Below, piece by piece: positions 31,125-33,103 of a stretch of DNA of 33,103 nucleotides. Within the stretch, counting starts at the first letter, position 1; each line of letters opens with the position of its first letter. The notes beneath the pieces are model-generated. The model had not been told where the DNA came from and searched no databases. It saw only the letters and a program-made list of their open reading frames with translations. Source of the stretch: Deltaproteobacteria bacterium (GTDB lineage: Bacteria > Myxococcota_A > Polyangia > DRWM01 > JAAZOP01); NCBI GenBank assembly GCA_016930215.1, contig JAFGHH010000323.1, positions 1-33,103 of the forward strand, read 5' to 3'. The position numbers and the translations under genes are program-made.

Positions 31125-31154
31125 AGTATACTCTCTCGCGACTTGTCGGGTCAA
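31125..31154 (-). promoter_or_regulatory. strong sigma-70-type promoter of the kinase and TPR-PEGA operon
   Basis: Minus strand TTGACC (31154-31149), 18-base spacer, TATACT (31130-31125). Predicted start of transcription near 31118, about 60 bases before the chosen TTG start codon. Confidence 0.65.
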
Positions 31155-31160
31155 CCACCG

Positions 31161-31186
31161 CCGCAGACCGGATCGCCCGTCCGCGG
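31161..31186 (-). terminator. possible stem-loop after the beta-propeller gene
   Basis: ccgcagac (31161-31168) pairs with gtccgcgg (31179-31186), seven Watson-Crick pairs and one mismatch or G-U pair, loop 10 bases. It lies 13 bases after the propeller stop and before the kinase promoter; no T-run is seen. Confidence 0.3.
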
Positions 31187-31198
31187 CCGTCGCGAGGT

Positions 31199-33103
31199 CT
31201 ACCAGGCGGCGCCGCAACGATGCAGGATCTGGCCGGTCCCGTCGTCGGCGGCCACGAAGACGTTGTTCGCCGGCGAGCCCCAGACCCCGGTCAGGTCCTC
31301 CATGACCTCGACCGGCACGAGGGTCCAGGCCGAACCGTCATGGCGCAGCAGCGTGCCCGACTCCCCGGCGACCAGCACGTTGTCCGGTGCCGAGGCCCAG
31401 ACCGCGTTCAACCGCAGACCGACCCACGGGTCCGCCGGAGCGGTCATCGAGGTCCAGTCGGTGCCGTCCCAATGCAGGATCGTGCCGTTGTCCCCGACCG
31501 CGAACGCCTCGGTCGCCGACACCATCCAGACGTCGCGCAGCACCTCGGTCGTCCCCGTGGACAGCACGTCCATCACGTGTTCGCCCGGCCGGCGACGCAC
31601 CGCCGCACCGCCGTCGCCCACCGCCAGCCAATCGTCCGCGCCCACCCCGTGCACGGCCCGCAGGTCGACGTCCGGCAGCGCCGGCTCCGGCGCCAGCGGC
31701 ACCCAGCCGCCCGGCCCACCGACGAACGCCAGGGCATTCCCGCCGGGATTCGAGTAGCCGCCGACGGCGAACACGGTGTTCCGATCGATGCCCCAGATCC
31801 CCAGCAGCTGCAGGTTGACGAACCCGGTGGGCAGCGTGGCCCAGGTGGTGCCGTCGAAGTGGCGCACCGTCTCCTGGCCGGCGACGACGAACAGCTCGTC
31901 GCCCGTCCCCCACACGCTGCGGCCGTCGACGTCCACCGTCCCACCCAGCCAGTGGGGCAGGTCCCAGGCGCCGTCGACCAGCTCCACGATGCCGGTCGTG
32001 CGGCGGCCGGCCGGGCTCGTCGCCGTTCCCAGGCCGAAGACCTCCTGCGGCGAGGTCCCCCAGACATCGCGGATCGACAACGTGGCCGCACCCGACATCA
32101 GCCGCCACAGGCCGCCGCTGCGTCGCATCACGCCGCCGTCACGGCCGGGAACCCAGGCATCCCCCGCGGCGTCGACCCACACCATCTGCGGTCCCGAACG
32201 GTCGAACCGCGGCGCCGAGACGTCCTCGGCCCAGGCCGTCCCGTCGTAGTGCAGCACCACCCCGCCGTTGAGCCAGCCGCTGACCGCCCAGACATCGTCG
32301 GGACCGCCACCCCACAGGCCGGTCAGATCCATGATCGTCGGCGTCGGCATCGCCTCCCAGGTCTCCTCGGCGCGGTCCCACCGGTAGATCGCGCCGCCGG
32401 AGGCGGCGACGTAGAGGGTGTTCGGCTCGGGGCCCCACAGCCCGTCGACGTCGAGGCCGAACCAATCCGCCGTCGTCGGAGAGACCCGCGTCCAGGTCGA
32501 ACCGTTCCAGTGCCCGACGAAGCCGGTGCGCCCTCCCACGAACACGTCGTCGGGCGCGAAGGCGAACACCTTGTACAGGTGGACCGACACACCGACGTCG
32601 TGCGACGTCCAGGTCGACCCGTCGTAGTGCAACACGACCCCGTTCGAGCCGACGGTCCAGACGTCGTCCTCGGCCAGCGCGAAGACCCAGTTGAGCGGCC
32701 AGGTGGTCCCGGTGCCGTCGTCGTAGCCCCAGCGTGTCCCGTTCCACCAGAACACGCTGCCGGCCGTCCCGACCGCCACGGCGGAATCGGCCGCCAGGGC
32801 GTGGACCGAGTCCAGATTGTAGGTGAAAGGGAACTCCGACCGACGCCAGCGGATTCCGTCGAAGGCCAGCACGATCCCGCCCGTGCCGACCGCGAAGCCG
32901 GTACCGTCCGGGGCGATCGACACCGCATGCAGCGAATCCGGCCCGGGCGCCAGCGGATGCTCGACCACCCAGCCCGTGGCGCAGGCACAGCCCTCGTCGG
33001 TCGCCCCGTCCCGGTTGTCGTCGCACCCGTTGCACGATTCTTCCGCGGCCGTGCAGGCGACCCGGCTCGGCGGCTCGCAGGTGTCCGTACAGATTCCCGT
33101 CCC
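31199..33103 (-). CDS. beta-propeller protein with MopE-like motif (5' end outside window)
   Basis: The frame is open to the right edge; the 634 visible residues are the C-terminal part. The first ~40 residues are Cys-rich and include ESCNGCDDNRDGATDEGC, a MopE-type metal-binding motif close to that in the protein at 19061. The rest is about a dozen repeats of the form VWGxxPDDVFAVGxxGxILHYDGxxWxxM, for example VFALAEDDVWTVGSNGVVLH, GLWGGGPDDVWAVSGWLNGG, VWMVSATEAFAVGDNGTILH and VWASAPDNVLVAGESGTLLR. These are blades of a YCF48/kelch-like beta-propeller common in secreted myxobacterial proteins. The last repeat is short and ends RCGAAW. It probably is a secreted or surface protein binding other proteins or glycans; no enzyme motif was seen. 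Confidence 0.88.
   Translation of the reverse strand, partial: GTGICTDTCEPPSRVACTAAEESCNGCDDNRDGATDEGCACATGWVVEHPLAPGPDSLHAVSIAPDGTGFAVGTGGIVLAFDGIRWRRSEFPFTYNLDSVHALAADSAVAVGTAGSVFWWNGTRWGYDDGTGTTWPLNWVFALAEDDVWTVGSNGVVLHYDGSTWTSHDVGVSVHLYKVFAFAPDDVFVGGRTGFVGHWNGSTWTRVSPTTADWFGLDVDGLWGPEPNTLYVAASGGAIYRWDRAEETWEAMPTPTIMDLTGLWGGGPDDVWAVSGWLNGGVVLHYDGTAWAEDVSAPRFDRSGPQMVWVDAAGDAWVPGRDGGVMRRSGGLWRLMSGAATLSIRDVWGTSPQEVFGLGTATSPAGRRTTGIVELVDGAWDLPHWLGGTVDVDGRSVWGTGDELFVVAGQETVRHFDGTTWATLPTGFVNLQLLGIWGIDRNTVFAVGGYSNPGGNALAFVGGPGGWVPLAPEPALPDVDLRAVHGVGADDWLAVGDGGAAVRRRPGEHVMDVLSTGTTEVLRDVWMVSATEAFAVGDNGTILHWDGTDWTSMTAPADPWVGLRLNAVWASAPDNVLVAGESGTLLRHDGSAWTLVPVEVMEDLTGVWGSPANNVFVAADDGTGQILHRCGAAW

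Overview
The window is very GC-rich DNA with strong third-position GC bias and almost wall-to-wall genes on both strands. The gene content points to an unclassified member of the Myxococcota (former Deltaproteobacteria). It holds three Hanks-type Ser/Thr kinases with extracytoplasmic PEGA domains, TPR-PEGA proteins, MopE-type CNGxDDDCDGxxDE repeats, a MYXO-CTERM-like sorting tail, many lipoproteins and an FHA-like protein. No rRNA, tRNA, CRISPR array or insertion sequence was seen. The phylum is inferred from gene families only.

Layout, left to right. 1-3439 (+): 3' part of a PEGA kinase, then a POT/PTR-like MFS transporter. 3468-4322 (-): FHA-like protein with an internal lipobox. 4519-5658 (+): lipoprotein with a jelly-roll-like domain, a 36-bp tandem repeat and a 20-bp palindrome in its leader. 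5688-7625 (-): two-gene envelope protein operon. 7869-11884 (+): alpha-glucan phosphorylase followed by a second POT-like transporter. 11888-15258 (-): ExbB, ExbD, a DUF882/M15-type zinc peptidase (GTGA overlap), a receiver-only response regulator and a small lipoprotein. 15470-17119 (-): second PEGA kinase.

17181-19048 (+) is a small island of HEPN/nucleotidyltransferase (MNT) genes, mostly broken. It holds a frameshifted MNT remnant, a HepT-like protein that ends before its RNase motif, an MNT-like ORF with a Gly-to-Glu change in the GS motif whose 3' end is antisense to copied host DNA, and one apparently intact HEPN-MNT pair. Part of the copied DNA comes from the TPR-PEGA gene lying 2.7 kb further right. 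The intact pair has visibly more A/T at third codon positions than its neighbours.

19061-22442 (-): NUDIX hydrolase, Smr-domain protein (ATGA overlap) and a large TPR-PEGA-MopE-DUF1566 protein. 22506-23132 (+): metallo-beta-lactamase-fold hydrolase that looks leaderless. 23288-25549 (+): membrane protein with a Tim44-like region, two zinc ribbons and a TerB-like C-terminus. 25630-27891 (-): MYXO-CTERM-like secreted protein. 28147-31057 (-): third kinase, with HRDLGPSN in place of HRDLKPEN, in an operon with a TPR-PEGA membrane protein. 31199-33103 (-): beta-propeller protein with a MopE-like motif, running off the right edge.

The genes suggest a cell invested in kinase signalling at the envelope (kinases, PEGA sensors, FHA-like reader), envelope energetics and wall turnover (ExbBD and peptidase), and secreted calcium- or metal-binding Cys-rich proteins. 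Several promoters share the form TTGACC-N17/18-TAnnnT. The most unusual structures are the HEPN/MNT island with its copied host fragment and the ExbBD-peptidase-receiver cluster.
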